Assembly (NCBI GenBank): GCA_965220825.1
Contig: OZ244839.1
Span: 496,001-560,000, forward strand
Length of the DNA stretch: 64,000 nucleotides
From: G965220825 sp965220825
GTDB lineage: Bacteria; Pseudomonadota; Alphaproteobacteria; UBA828
Direction: 5' to 3'
Both the position numbers and the translations under genes were made by a program. Below the pieces are notes generated by a model, which ran no database searches, was not told the origin of the DNA, and saw nothing but the letters and a program-made list of their open reading frames with translations. Positions 32,364 through 40,667 of the stretch are shown in pieces (within the stretch, counting starts at the first letter, position 1; the number at the start of each line of letters is the position of its first letter).

Positions 32364-33451
32364 GCAAGCTCCTCGATGGGCGTGTAGCTGTCGGCGATGC
32401 CGAAATAGCGCGGGCCGAACACTTCGAGCGCTTCCGCCGTCCGCATCACGGGCGGCACGCTCACGCCCACCACACGCACCCGCTGGCCGTATTTCAGGCC
32501 CTCGGTGGTGATCGGCTCGGCATTCTCCTGGTCGAGGATGCAGATGAGGTCGGGCACCATGCCAAGGATGCGCTCGCCGAGCTGGGCCACCAGGAACTCG
32601 TTCTGGAAGCGGACATCGAGCCGGCCTTCGCTGGCGCCGATCCCCTCGAACACGACCCGTCCGACGGCCCAGCCCCGCGTCGTCTCTCGCAGGAGGTCCA
32701 CCACCTTGCCTTCGAACAGCACCTTGCAGAAGCGCTTGTCCTTGGATTCGCGAAAGTAGCGGGCGAGCCCTTCGAACGGGTCGCCCTGACTCTCGCGGGC
32801 CTCGCGGATCGAGCGTCCGATCTCCATGGCGAGCGTCGTGGTGTAGAGGACGCCGGTCTCTTTTGCCTGCTTGCCCGACATGGCGTAGAGCGCGATCTCG
32901 GACTTGGTGCCCATCCGCGTGCAGACGGCGCGGGCGAACCACTCCGCCTCCAGATTGCTGCGGGCGCGGACGACCACCTCGTTGTCGCGCTCGTCCCGCA
33001 GGACGATCGGGGAGGCGGGCACGCCGTACACGCCGAACGTGCACATCTGGAGTTCGGGGAAGGCGCGGCCCATGCCGTCTCCGTCCACCACCGGCAGGCC
33101 GGTGATGGCACCGATGGCCATGGGGAGCGTGCCGTTGATGCCGCCCGCCTCGGCGGCGATCAGTGCGTCCGCCTTGCGTCCCGTCTCCCGCTCGAGGGAG
33201 CGAAGGCACTCGGTCATGGCGCGTGTGCTGGGGATTTTCTCCACCATCACGGTGGGCGCGCCCATGTTGGCGATCGAGACGACGAAGGCATCGTCGTCGA
33301 GCGTCATGGGGTCCACGATGTCGATATCGGCGCCGCGCTCCAGCTTCTGGCGCAGGATCAGCCCTCCCACATAGGGGTCGCCCCCGCCGCCGGTGCCGAG
33401 AAAGGCGGTGCCGCGCAGGAAGTCCGGCAGGAGCTCGAGACGCATCTTCAT
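32360..33451 (-). CDS. DUF917-family protein (HyuA partner)
   Basis: A 363-aa protein of the DUF917 family (COG3535), recognised by FLRGTAFLGTGGGGDPYVGG, ANMGAPTVMVEKIPST, AAEAGGINGTLPMAIGA and the C-terminal FGPRYFGIADSYTPIEEL. Members are nearly always encoded beside HyuA-type proteins and are presumed to be the second subunit or partner of a hydantoinase/oxoprolinase-like ATP-dependent enzyme; no reaction is proven for most. Here the ATG at 33451 shares one base with the hyuA stop (TGATG), and the stop overlaps the dipeptidase start. Tight coupling supports one complex or pathway. Confidence 0.88.
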   Translation of the reverse strand: MKMRLELLPDFLRGTAFLGTGGGGDPYVGGLILRQKLERGADIDIVDPMTLDDDAFVVSIANMGAPTVMVEKIPSTRAMTECLRSLERETGRKADALIAAEAGGINGTLPMAIGAITGLPVVDGDGMGRAFPELQMCTFGVYGVPASPIVLRDERDNEVVVRARSNLEAEWFARAVCTRMGTKSEIALYAMSGKQAKETGVLYTTTLAMEIGRSIREARESQGDPFEGLARYFRESKDKRFCKVLFEGKVVDLLRETTRGWAVGRVVFEGIGASEGRLDVRFQNEFLVAQLGERILGMVPDLICILDQENAEPITTEGLKYGQRVRVVGVSVPPVMRTAEALEVFGPRYFGIADSYTPIEELA

Positions 33452-35010
33452 CAGGCGGACCCTCCCGCGGCGGCCGCAAGGTCCCCGACAGCCTTGACGC
33501 GGACGCGGCAGGCGGCGCCGGGCAGGTAGGCGAGCGGGATCTCCTCCACCTCGATGATCTCGACGCTTCCCGCATCGGCGCCGGCCTCGATCGCCCGCGC
33601 CGTCGCTTCCTCCTTGGCGCGGTCGAGCGCGTTCTCGCGCCCCTCGCTCTCGTAGGAGAAGACGCGGTCCACCTCGCCGCCGACCTGGGCGATGGCGGCC
33701 CCGATGGCATTGGCGACGGCGGACTGCGCCGGGATGTCCAGGGAGGAGACTCCGGCGAGATCCCGGTCGATGAGGACGCTGCCGCCGCCGACCAGGATCG
33801 CCGGCACCGGATCGGCGCTGGTTTTCATCCGGTCGATGGCGTCCTCCACCATTGCGTGGATACGGTCGAGTGCGCGCGTCACCATGGCGCCGTCGAGCGC
33901 GGCGACGGCCGCGCGGTCTCCGATATCGGCGAGCCCGCCCGCGACGGCGATGTCGGTCGCGGTCAACGTGTCGCCGCCGAAGACCAGCGCCTTCCCGGTG
34001 AGTTCGAAGCCGACCGAGTCCGGGCCCACGGTCACGTCATCGCTCCCGCGCACCAGGCTGCCGCCGCCGAGCCCGATGGCCAGTACGTCCGGCATGCGGA
34101 AGTTGGTGCGCACGCCGCCCACATCGACGGCGACGGCGGATTCCCGCGGGAAGCCCCGGGCGAGCACGCCGACATCGGTGGTCGTGCCGCCGATATCGAC
34201 CACCACCGCGTTCTCCCGGTCGGAGAGGAAGGCCCCGCCCCGCATGCTGTTGGTCGGCCCGGAGGCGAAGGTGAGCACCGGGTAGCTCTCCACATGTTCG
34301 GCGCTCATGAGGGTGCCGTCGTTCTGGCTGATGAAGAAGGGCGCATCGATGAAGAGCTGCTCGAGCGCCGTCCGGAAGGAGCCGACGACGGTCGCGGAAA
34401 GCTCTACCAGCGCGGCGTTCATCACCGCCGCGTTCTCGCGCTCGATCAGCCCGACGCGTCCGATCTCGTTGGAAAGCGTGATACGCACGTCGGGGCATTC
34501 TTCGCGGAGGATCTCTCCGGCGCGTTCCTCCTGTGCGCGGTTGAGTGGTGCGAAGACGGAGGAGACGGCGATCGACCGGAGGCCCTTGGCGCGGATATCG
34601 CGCGCGATCCCGGCGATCTCGCCTTCATCCAGCGGCGAGATCTCGCGCCCGTCGACTTCGTAGCCGCCCTTCGCCATGTAGACGTTGCGCCCCACCGCCT
34701 CGACCAGGTCCTTGGGCCAGTCGATCAGCGGATCGAGGCTTTCGGTAGCCGGGAGAGCGAGGCGGACGATACCCACGGGAACCAGCCGGCGGCGCTCGAC
34801 GATGGCGTTGGTGAACTGGGTCGTGCCGATCATCACGCCCGTAACGTTCTCGGGCGCCGTGCCCGATTCGGCGAGCACGTTCTGCACTGCTGCCACCACA
34901 CCGGAGCCGACATCGGCCGTCGTGGGCGACTTGACCGATGCGACGACGATGCTGCCGTCCATCAGCGCCGCGTCGGTATTGGTTCCGCCGACATCGACGC
35001 CAATCCGCAT
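33451..35010 (-). CDS. hydantoinase/oxoprolinase family protein (HyuA-type)
   Basis: A 519-aa protein of the ATP-dependent HyuA/oxoprolinase family, shorter than the about 680-aa HyuA that pairs with HyuB. It has the N-terminal IGVDVGGTNTDAALM phosphate-binding loop, GTTQFTNAIVER, the mid-chain VVDIGGTTTDVGVLARGFP and GLGGGSLVR, all hallmarks of the family's actin-like fold. This short form goes with DUF917 proteins. ATG 35010 has GGAGGGAG. It is the first gene of the eight-gene operon (dipeptidase, quinone oxidoreductase, ABC importer), pointing to ATP-driven opening of a cyclic amide taken up by the importer. Confidence 0.9.
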   Translation of the reverse strand: MRIGVDVGGTNTDAALMDGSIVVASVKSPTTADVGSGVVAAVQNVLAESGTAPENVTGVMIGTTQFTNAIVERRRLVPVGIVRLALPATESLDPLIDWPKDLVEAVGRNVYMAKGGYEVDGREISPLDEGEIAGIARDIRAKGLRSIAVSSVFAPLNRAQEERAGEILREECPDVRITLSNEIGRVGLIERENAAVMNAALVELSATVVGSFRTALEQLFIDAPFFISQNDGTLMSAEHVESYPVLTFASGPTNSMRGGAFLSDRENAVVVDIGGTTTDVGVLARGFPRESAVAVDVGGVRTNFRMPDVLAIGLGGGSLVRGSDDVTVGPDSVGFELTGKALVFGGDTLTATDIAVAGGLADIGDRAAVAALDGAMVTRALDRIHAMVEDAIDRMKTSADPVPAILVGGGSVLIDRDLAGVSSLDIPAQSAVANAIGAAIAQVGGEVDRVFSYESEGRENALDRAKEEATARAIEAGADAGSVEIIEVEEIPLAYLPGAACRVRVKAVGDLAAAAGGSA

Positions 35011-35094
35011 AGCTCCCTCCGGTGCGCACACCCCTGATTGCTACATAACGGACCCGCCCCCGGATCGCAAAGTCGCCACGCGGGCTCCCGGTTC

Positions 35095-35110
35095 GGTGCA
35101 CGGGTCTCCA
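35095..35110. repeat. Half copy of the dispersed GGTGCrCGGGTCTCCA hairpin element
   Basis: The 16 bases GGTGCACGGGTCTCCA equal one arm of the hairpin at 42550-42626 (identical to its 3' arm read in reverse). No second arm is present here. It abuts the end of the IS1-type transposase remnant. Confidence 0.6.
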
Positions 35111-35343
35111 ACGACGCCTTGTGGCCAATCCGTGACTGGATTCTACACGGTTCGCCGAGCGATCCCGCGCATCGTCCGTGAATTGACTGGCTGTGGCCGA
35201 GGTGCGGTCGCCGGCTGCCCACGAAATGATCAGCTTCGAGTCGACTTCGATGGCTTTCCACGTCCGGGCGCCGCTGGGGCTCTTCGGTGCGACCCTGGAC
35301 CGCGCGATGGTCTCTTCCTTCGCGTCGCGGATCGGTTGGCAAC
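35111..35343 (-). pseudogene. decayed IS1-type DDE transposase fragment
   Basis: On the minus strand about 75 codons read KSPSGARTWKAIEVDSKL, IISWAAGDRTSATASQF and TDDARDRSANRVESSHGLAT. They align by eye with the core of IS1-family transposases (…WTWTAIDADSKLI.SW.VGDRD…F..DLA.RLANRVQ.T.DG). The catalytic aspartates of that core are altered (AID to AIE, T.DG to SSHG), and both ends are missing. The copy is therefore dead. It points to past IS insertion in this accessory patch. Confidence 0.6.
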
Positions 35344-35390
35344 CGGTTCATATCCCCGATATGGGTGTGCGCGTTATCAAGTACTTTCAG

Positions 35391-35639
35391 TCAATGAAGA
35401 TATGGATCAAGAGGCAAGAGCTCCAAACCAAGACGAGCCAGTTGAGCTTCGATTTCCTCCAATTGTGGCAGAGTATAACCGTCACTCTCCAACGGCTGCG
35501 GAATAGAAAAGACCCAGTCCTTTCCACGATCGCTGACAGAAAAGTATAGGGAAGACTCGTCATCCAAGTCCTTCCTACGTCTGCAGTTCTGAGAACGGAT
35601 CTTTGCAACAACCGCTTCTACGGTTGCACTGGCTGTCAT
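35391..35639 (-). CDS. small hypothetical protein, second of a coupled pair
   Basis: An 82-aa protein I do not recognise. It has a basic N-terminal third (VVAKIRSQNCRRRKDLDDE), then a beta-rich part (SLYFSVSDRGKDWVFSIPQP) and a leucine-rich helix at the end (LEEIEAQLARLGLELLPLD). Its ATG shares one base with the stop of the gene before it (TAATG), so translation is coupled. Codon and base use are AT-richer than in neighbouring genes, consistent with transfer. A two-gene toxin-antitoxin or other accessory role is possible but unsupported. Confidence 0.6.
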   Translation of the reverse strand: MTASATVEAVVAKIRSQNCRRRKDLDDESSLYFSVSDRGKDWVFSIPQPLESDGYTLPQLEEIEAQLARLGLELLPLDPYLH

Positions 35640-35938
35640 TACGCGGCGTCGGCCCTTGACCAAGGGAACACGCCGGAAATCCCCGGTGCGGGCCTCGTCA
35701 TGGCTTCTTCACTACGATGCACGAACCATTGTTGGAATGCGTGCGATGAGGACTCCGGGTGAAAGATCGCATCCTCGTTGTGATTCTCCTTGAAGAGCTT
35801 CGTCAGCGTGGCGGCGACGGCCTCGAAGGCCTTTACGGGATCCTTATGCGCCACGCAGAGTCCGAGTGACTTATCGTCACCGGAGACGAAGAAGTGCGCG
35901 CCGTCCACATATTTGTAAAGGACGTTCACGGTCTGCAT
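35639..35938 (-). CDS. small hypothetical protein, first of a coupled pair (possibly HicB-like)
   Basis: A 99-aa protein opening MQTVNVLYKYVDGAHFFVSG then DDKSLGLCVAHKDPVKAFEA and a helical region VAATLTKLFKENHNED. The order strand, strand, short helix with 'hxxA' spacing is reminiscent of HicB/DUF1902-type folds, but I cannot call it securely. It starts at ATG 35938, overlaps the next small gene by one base, and lies downstream of the AT-rich promoter region at 36060-36190. The pair is flanked by an IS remnant, as accessory modules often are. Confidence 0.6.
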   Translation of the reverse strand: MQTVNVLYKYVDGAHFFVSGDDKSLGLCVAHKDPVKAFEAVAATLTKLFKENHNEDAIFHPESSSHAFQQWFVHRSEEAMTRPAPGISGVFPWSRADAA

Positions 35939-36311
35939 CGGGCTTACCTCCATCTCGCGGCCACCGCCTTGCGTGTAATCGCGCCGCGCTCATAGGGCAT
36001 CAGAGACATCGCGCGCGAGTGCCATCATGACTACTTGTTCATCGGTACCGACCATCCTCATGCCGGATATACCCTTGCCTGTCTCACTCCACCAGGATGA
36101 CGGCACCAAATTCCATGTATTTCATATTAACCATATTTGTCAAGACGTGTGGTATATAAGAATTGAGCGATTTAATGTTTTCATGATAGGGACCGTCCGA
36201 TGTGCGGGTCGAGTGCAGAACGAACGGGGCCGCGCCTCGCGGACGATTGATCGGGTGTCGGCCGGGGCATAGACTCCGGATAAGCGGCGCGGGACGCGCG
36301 GGGAGGGAGCC
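35939..36311. other. AT-rich divergent intergenic region
   Basis: Between the coupled small genes (minus) and the racemase gene (plus). Bases 36050-36190 are far richer in A+T than the window average. A TTGACA hexamer on the minus strand at 36138-36143, with ATACAT 17 bp on, is a weak promoter candidate for the small gene pair. The plus strand offers TTGTCA and TATAAG nearby but at poor spacing. No further gene is seen. Confidence 0.4.
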
Positions 36312-37079
36312 ATGTCGATGAATGTGAGAGTGGTCACGCCCATTACCACCTGGGGCTTTCGGGACTCATCGGAATTCCGGGCGCTCGAGCGGCCCGGACT
36401 CGAGATCAGCCATGTGGAGATAGAGACCGGACCGGCCTCCATCGAGTGCGAATATGACGAGGCTCTGGCCGTACCAGGTACCATCGCGCGGATCGTCGAG
36501 GCCGAGCGCGACGGATGCGATGCCGTGGTGATCGACTGCATGGGCGATCCGGGCATGCTGCCGGGACGCGAATGCGTTTCCATCCCGGTGGTGGGCCCTT
36601 GCGAGGCGGCGATGCACGCGGCGTCCATGCTGGGACACACCTTCAGCGTGGTCACGGTTCTCAAGAGGCTCCGCCCGCAATTCGAGCATCAGGCACAGAT
36701 CTACGGCCTGCGTGAGAAGCTCGCCTCGGTGCGGTCGGTCTCGATCCCGGTGCTCGATCTCGAGCAGGACCTGGGGCGGACCAAGGCGGCATTGGCCGAG
36801 GAGGCCGTGAAGGCCGTCGAGGAGGACGGGGCGGACGCCATCGTCTTCGGCTGCACGGGGATGCTGGGTTGCGCCCGTGCCGTGCGCGACGGCCTTCTCG
36901 CCCGGGGCTACGACGTGCCGGTGATCGACCCCGTGCCTTGGGCGGTGAAGCTGGCCGCGAGCCTGGTGGAGTCGGAGCTCAGTCACAGCAAGATCACCTA
37001 TGAGCGGCCGCCGGCGAAAGCCGTCGTGGGCTACGACATCCCGCCGCTGAGCCCGCCCGTCCGCGACGCCGCGGAATAG
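36312..37079 (+). CDS. aspartate/glutamate/hydantoin racemase-family protein
   Basis: A 255-aa cofactor-independent racemase-fold protein. The two catalytic cysteines sit at Cys76 (VVIDCMGDPG) and Cys181 (IVFGCTGMLG), the two-base pattern of Asp/Glu and hydantoin racemases. RVVTPITTW and the C-terminal IDPVPWAVKLAASLVE match the HyuE/hydantoin-racemase branch. It starts at ATG 36312 with GGGAGGGAG just upstream and opens a plus-strand catabolic run. A HyuA-type gene lies 1.3 kb away on the other strand, supporting cyclic ureide or amino-acid racemisation. Confidence 0.87.
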   Translation: MSMNVRVVTPITTWGFRDSSEFRALERPGLEISHVEIETGPASIECEYDEALAVPGTIARIVEAERDGCDAVVIDCMGDPGMLPGRECVSIPVVGPCEAAMHAASMLGHTFSVVTVLKRLRPQFEHQAQIYGLREKLASVRSVSIPVLDLEQDLGRTKAALAEEAVKAVEEDGADAIVFGCTGMLGCARAVRDGLLARGYDVPVIDPVPWAVKLAASLVESELSHSKITYERPPAKAVVGYDIPPLSPPVRDAAE

Positions 37080-37148
37080 CGGGACCGCGCTCTCGCTCTC
37101 CCGGCCCCGGCCAAGCCGCGCGCCGCCCGGGAAGCGGAAGCCGCCACC

Positions 37149-38867
37149 ATGGCCGATGCGCGCGAAGCCGCCGGCGTAATCGTCGAGAACGACGTTCTCG
37201 TCCCGATGCGGGACGGCGTCCGCCTCGCCTGCGACATCTACCGCCCGGCGACGGGCGGGCCCGTCCCCGCCCTGGTGCAGCGTCAGCCTTACGACAAGCG
37301 TCTCGCCCAGACCTACGTCTACGACCACCCGGCGGTCTACGCCCGGGCGGGTTATGGCGTGGTCGTCCAGGACACGCGCGGGCGGTTCGGCTCGGAAGGA
37401 ACGTTCTACCCCCTTCGGCTCGACGCCGAGGACGGGTACGACACCATCGAATGGTGTGCGGCGCAGCCCTGGTGCAGCGGCAAGGTCGGCAGCTTCGGCT
37501 TCTCGATCCCCGGTATCAACCAGCTTCTGGCCGCCGCGCTCAAGCCGCCCCCACTCGCGGCCTGCGCGCCCGGTTTCTATCCGGGCGGCATGTATGAGGG
37601 CTTTACCCATGTGGGCGGGACCTTCGGCCTCGCTGCGGTGATGGACTGGGCGCTCATCCTGGCGCCGGAAGCCGCGCGCCGGCGGGGCGAGGCAAGTCTG
37701 CTGGACGAGATCGGGGTTGCGTCCTCGCTATGCGGCAAGTGGCCGGCTTCCGCCTCGCTGCGCCGGATTCCGTTCCTGGAGAAGCCCGATCTGCTCCCTT
37801 TCCTGAAGGACTATGTCGACCATGCGGCCCATGATTCGTACTGGGACGAATGGGAACTCACGCCGCGCCTGCCGTCCATCGAGACGCCGTGCTTCCATAT
37901 CAGCGGCTGGTACGACAGCTTCATCCCGCAAACCATGGCGGCCTACGAGGCGCTGAGGGCGCGCGGCGATGCGGAGCACCGGCTTCTGGTCGGCCCCTGG
38001 TATCATATTCCGTGGACCCAGCAGGTGGGTGCCATCGATTTCGGTGACGATGCGAGGAACGTCGTCGGCACTTGGCAGCGCGCCTGGTTCGACGCCCATC
38101 TGAAGGGGGAGAGGCAGGCGTTGGACGCCCTGCCGCCCGTGCGGGTGTTCGTCACCGGCGAGAATTGCTGGCGGGACTCGGAATCCTGGCCGCTGCCCGG
38201 GAGCGCGATGGAGCGCTGGTTCCTGCATAGCGGCGGGACAGCGAACTCGCTGAGCGGAGACGGCGTGTTGAGCCGCGAAACTCCCGGCGACGAGCCGCCC
38301 GACTTCTTCGTCTACAGCCCGCTCGATCCGGTGCCGAGCCTCGGCGGCCACTCCTGCTGCCTGCCGCAGACCGCACCCATGGGTCCCATGGACCAGCGCC
38401 CGGTGGAATACCGCAACGACGTGCTGGTCTACAGCTCCGCACCTCTGGAGGCCCCGCTTTTCGCAGCGGGTTTCGTCAAGGCGCGGCTTGCCGCCGCCAC
38501 CAGCGCCGCCGATACGGATTTCACCGTGAAGCTCTGCGACGTAGAGCCGGGGGGACGCTCCATCAACCTTTTCGAGGGGGTGGTCCGGGGCCGTTTTCGG
38601 GAGAGCCGCGCCGCCGAAACGCCCCTCGAGTCGCACCGGGTTTATCCGTTCGACATCGATGTGGGGATCGTTTGCCACGTCTTCCGGGCCGGGCACCGCA
38701 TCAGGGTGGAAGTATCCAGCAGCAACTTCCCGGCCTTCGACCGCAATCCCAACACGGGCCAGCCCGTCGGCGGCGAGGGGCGGTTCGATCCTGTGCCGGC
38801 CCAACAGACCGTGTTTCACGACGGCACCCGCCCGTCCTACGTCGATCTGCCCGTGGTGCGCTCATGA
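37149..38867 (+). CDS. CocE/NonD-family alpha/beta hydrolase (X-Pro dipeptidyl-peptidase S15-like)
   Basis: A 572-aa serine hydrolase. The N-terminal domain starts VPMRDGVRLACDIYRP and has the nucleophile Ser119 in KVGSFGFSIPGINQ; WYDSFIPQTMAAYEAL and GPWYHIPWTQ hold the Asp/His parts. A C-terminal jelly-roll domain ends in FRAGHRIRVEVSSSNFPAFD then RNPNTGQPVG, the hallmark of CocE-type acyl esterases and amidases. No signal peptide is seen. It follows the racemase by 69 bp on the same strand. The family cleaves esters or amides, such as cocaine, glutaryl amides and X-Pro peptides; the specific bond here is unknown. Confidence 0.9.
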   Translation: MADAREAAGVIVENDVLVPMRDGVRLACDIYRPATGGPVPALVQRQPYDKRLAQTYVYDHPAVYARAGYGVVVQDTRGRFGSEGTFYPLRLDAEDGYDTIEWCAAQPWCSGKVGSFGFSIPGINQLLAAALKPPPLAACAPGFYPGGMYEGFTHVGGTFGLAAVMDWALILAPEAARRRGEASLLDEIGVASSLCGKWPASASLRRIPFLEKPDLLPFLKDYVDHAAHDSYWDEWELTPRLPSIETPCFHISGWYDSFIPQTMAAYEALRARGDAEHRLLVGPWYHIPWTQQVGAIDFGDDARNVVGTWQRAWFDAHLKGERQALDALPPVRVFVTGENCWRDSESWPLPGSAMERWFLHSGGTANSLSGDGVLSRETPGDEPPDFFVYSPLDPVPSLGGHSCCLPQTAPMGPMDQRPVEYRNDVLVYSSAPLEAPLFAAGFVKARLAAATSAADTDFTVKLCDVEPGGRSINLFEGVVRGRFRESRAAETPLESHRVYPFDIDVGIVCHVFRAGHRIRVEVSSSNFPAFDRNPNTGQPVGGEGRFDPVPAQQTVFHDGTRPSYVDLPVVRS

Positions 38868-38913
38868 GGCGTGTGGCGGCCCCGGTGCGCGCGCCATCGC
38901 GCGAGGAGCGAGA

Positions 38914-40107
38914 ATGATCGAAGACCGCACTGATCTCACGCCAAAGAGTGAAGCCTGGATGGAGGGCTGGCCCGCGTCGGCTGCCGTTCGGGCCGGCAAC
39001 CTCTTGTTCCTCTCGGGCCAGGCGGGCACGACGGATTCAGGCGAGCCGGTGGCGGCGGGCGACGCGCACGGCCAGGCGCGGGCCGCCTTCGCCCGTATCG
39101 GGCGGTTGCTGGAGGCGTCGGGCGCACATCCGGACGACGTGCTCGACGTGATGTCCTTTCACAGGGATCCGCGCACCATCGACGCCGTGTTCGAGGCCGG
39201 CCGCGAGGTCTTTACCGAGCCCTATCCCGCATGGACGGCGGTCGGCATGGTGGGCGCCCACGATCCGCGCCTCGATGTGGTCGTGCGCGTGGTCGCCCAT
39301 GTCGGCGACGGGGAGAAGCAGGGCGTTACGCCGCCCGGCTTCGGCTGGATGAAGGGGCTGCCGCTCTCCGCGGCCTGCCGCAAGGGAAACTACCTCTTCA
39401 CCAGCGGCCTTCTCGCAGCCGACGACGGCGGTGCCGTGGTGGCGCCCGCGCACCATATGGCGCAGGCGCGCTTCTGCTACGACCGCCTGAAGGACGTCAT
39501 GACCGCAGCCGGCGGCTCCCTCGACGATATCGTGGACATGATCTGCTTCAACCACGACGCGCGGGGGATGGATGCCGCCGTCGACAGCTGGTGCAACGAG
39601 ACGGTCGAAGGCCTTCCCGTCGAGCGGGCCACCTCCTACACGGCGATCGCCGTGACCGGCCTGCACCGGCTCGGACAGGTGGGCTGCTACCGGGCGATCG
39701 CCGATTTCAGCCCGGGGCCGCGGGTGGCCCACAATCTGCCGAGCGTTCACTGGCACGACCAGCGCATCTCGGGCGCGAGCCGAAAGCAGGGTGGGCGCCT
39801 GATCGGCATCTCGGGCCAGGTCGCCTCCGACGGCGACAAAAACATCGTCGCCCGCGGCGACGCCGCCTCCCAGGCACACTACTGCTTCGGCCAGATCCGC
39901 GGCGTGCTCGAGAAGCACGGCGCGAGCCTCGACGACATCGTGGAGATCGTTTCCTTCCACAAGGACCCGCGGGCGTCCGCGATCGTGATGGACACGGCGC
40001 GGACGCTGCTCGGACGCGAGCGCCTTCCCGCCTGGACGCCCATCGGTTGCACCGGGCTCTATCTGGAGGGCTACCTGCACGAGATTTACGCAATCGCCAT
40101 GGTCTAG
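38914..40107 (+). CDS. protein of three tandem RidA/YjgF/UK114 domains
   Basis: A 397-aa protein built of three RidA-like units: about 15-130 (NLLFLSGQAG…VLDVMSFHRDPR), about 140-265 (NYLFTSGLLA…IVDMICFNHDAR) and about 275-397 (RLIGISGQVA…IVEIVSFHKDPRA). RidA proteins are normally single 130-aa units forming trimers, so this chain could make a pseudo-trimer by itself. Where RidA deaminases have a catalytic Arg (RPARS), the three units read YPAWTAVG, ATSYTAIA and LPAWTPIG, so the Arg is not evident and the canonical imine-deaminase activity may be absent. ATG 38914 follows GAGGAG. It is followed by a single-domain RidA gene. Confidence 0.88.
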   Translation: MIEDRTDLTPKSEAWMEGWPASAAVRAGNLLFLSGQAGTTDSGEPVAAGDAHGQARAAFARIGRLLEASGAHPDDVLDVMSFHRDPRTIDAVFEAGREVFTEPYPAWTAVGMVGAHDPRLDVVVRVVAHVGDGEKQGVTPPGFGWMKGLPLSAACRKGNYLFTSGLLAADDGGAVVAPAHHMAQARFCYDRLKDVMTAAGGSLDDIVDMICFNHDARGMDAAVDSWCNETVEGLPVERATSYTAIAVTGLHRLGQVGCYRAIADFSPGPRVAHNLPSVHWHDQRISGASRKQGGRLIGISGQVASDGDKNIVARGDAASQAHYCFGQIRGVLEKHGASLDDIVEIVSFHKDPRASAIVMDTARTLLGRERLPAWTPIGCTGLYLEGYLHEIYAIAMV

Positions 40108-40134
40108 GACCGCGTACCGGCCACGGAGGGAACC

Positions 40135-40524
40135 ATGATCACGCTCCACAACCCCGCGACCGTGCCGTCGCCCGCCTCGTTCTACAGCCAGGCGGCGGAG
40201 GTCGGCCCCGAGGCGCGCTGGCTTCACATCTCGGGCCAGGTGGGCGCCGCGCCCGACGGCGCGCTGGCGGAGGGAGTCGAGGCGCAGAACGAGCAGGTAT
40301 GGCGCAACATCGAGGCGCTTCTGGCCGCCGCCGACATGACGGTCGCGAACCTGGTAATGGTGCGCGCCCTCCTTGTGGACAGGGAGCACCTTGCGGTCTA
40401 CCGCACGGTACGCGACCGCCATCTCGCGGGCCACAAGGCCGCTTCGACCCTGCTGATCGTCGCCGGCCTCGCGGATTCGCGCTGGCTCGTGGAGATCGAG
40501 GCTCTCGCCGCCGCACCGGTATGA
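40135..40524 (+). CDS. RidA-family protein (single domain)
   Basis: A 129-aa RidA/YjgF protein: RWLHISGQVGAAPDGALAEG, the helix EQVWRNIEALLAAADMTVAN and a C-terminal LADSRWLVEIEALAAA strand. Relatives deaminate enamine/imine intermediates; RutC, in the uracil pathway, acts on aminoacrylate. The catalytic Arg position reads KAASTLL, so a classical deaminase site is not obvious, as in the triple protein just upstream (27-bp gap). Both are likely in one operon. Confidence 0.88.
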   Translation: MITLHNPATVPSPASFYSQAAEVGPEARWLHISGQVGAAPDGALAEGVEAQNEQVWRNIEALLAAADMTVANLVMVRALLVDREHLAVYRTVRDRHLAGHKAASTLLIVAGLADSRWLVEIEALAAAPV

Positions 40525-40667
40525 GCCGCGTTCGCGTCGTGACCTCCACCGTGCCGGCGGAACAGCGGCACTCAATGGGTTCGTGCCCGGCGAATTCCTG
40601 ACCTTCTCGCGCGTATGATATGATGTGGATCCGCGGGGACGGGGCAGGACGAAAGGGAGCGTGAAGC

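Larger units (their letters stand above)
35011..35390. other. Intergenic region with IS1-type remnant and half hairpin element
   Basis: Apart from the transposase remnant and half hairpin listed separately, 35011-35090 should hold the promoter of the minus-strand hyuA operon. 35345-35390 is AT-richer DNA before the end of the small gene pair. No intact gene is seen. Confidence 0.4.

Noticed and set aside
36136..36160. Plus-strand promoter TTGTCA...TATAAG for the racemase gene
   Set aside because: The hexamers are only about 12-14 bp apart, too close for a standard sigma-70 promoter.
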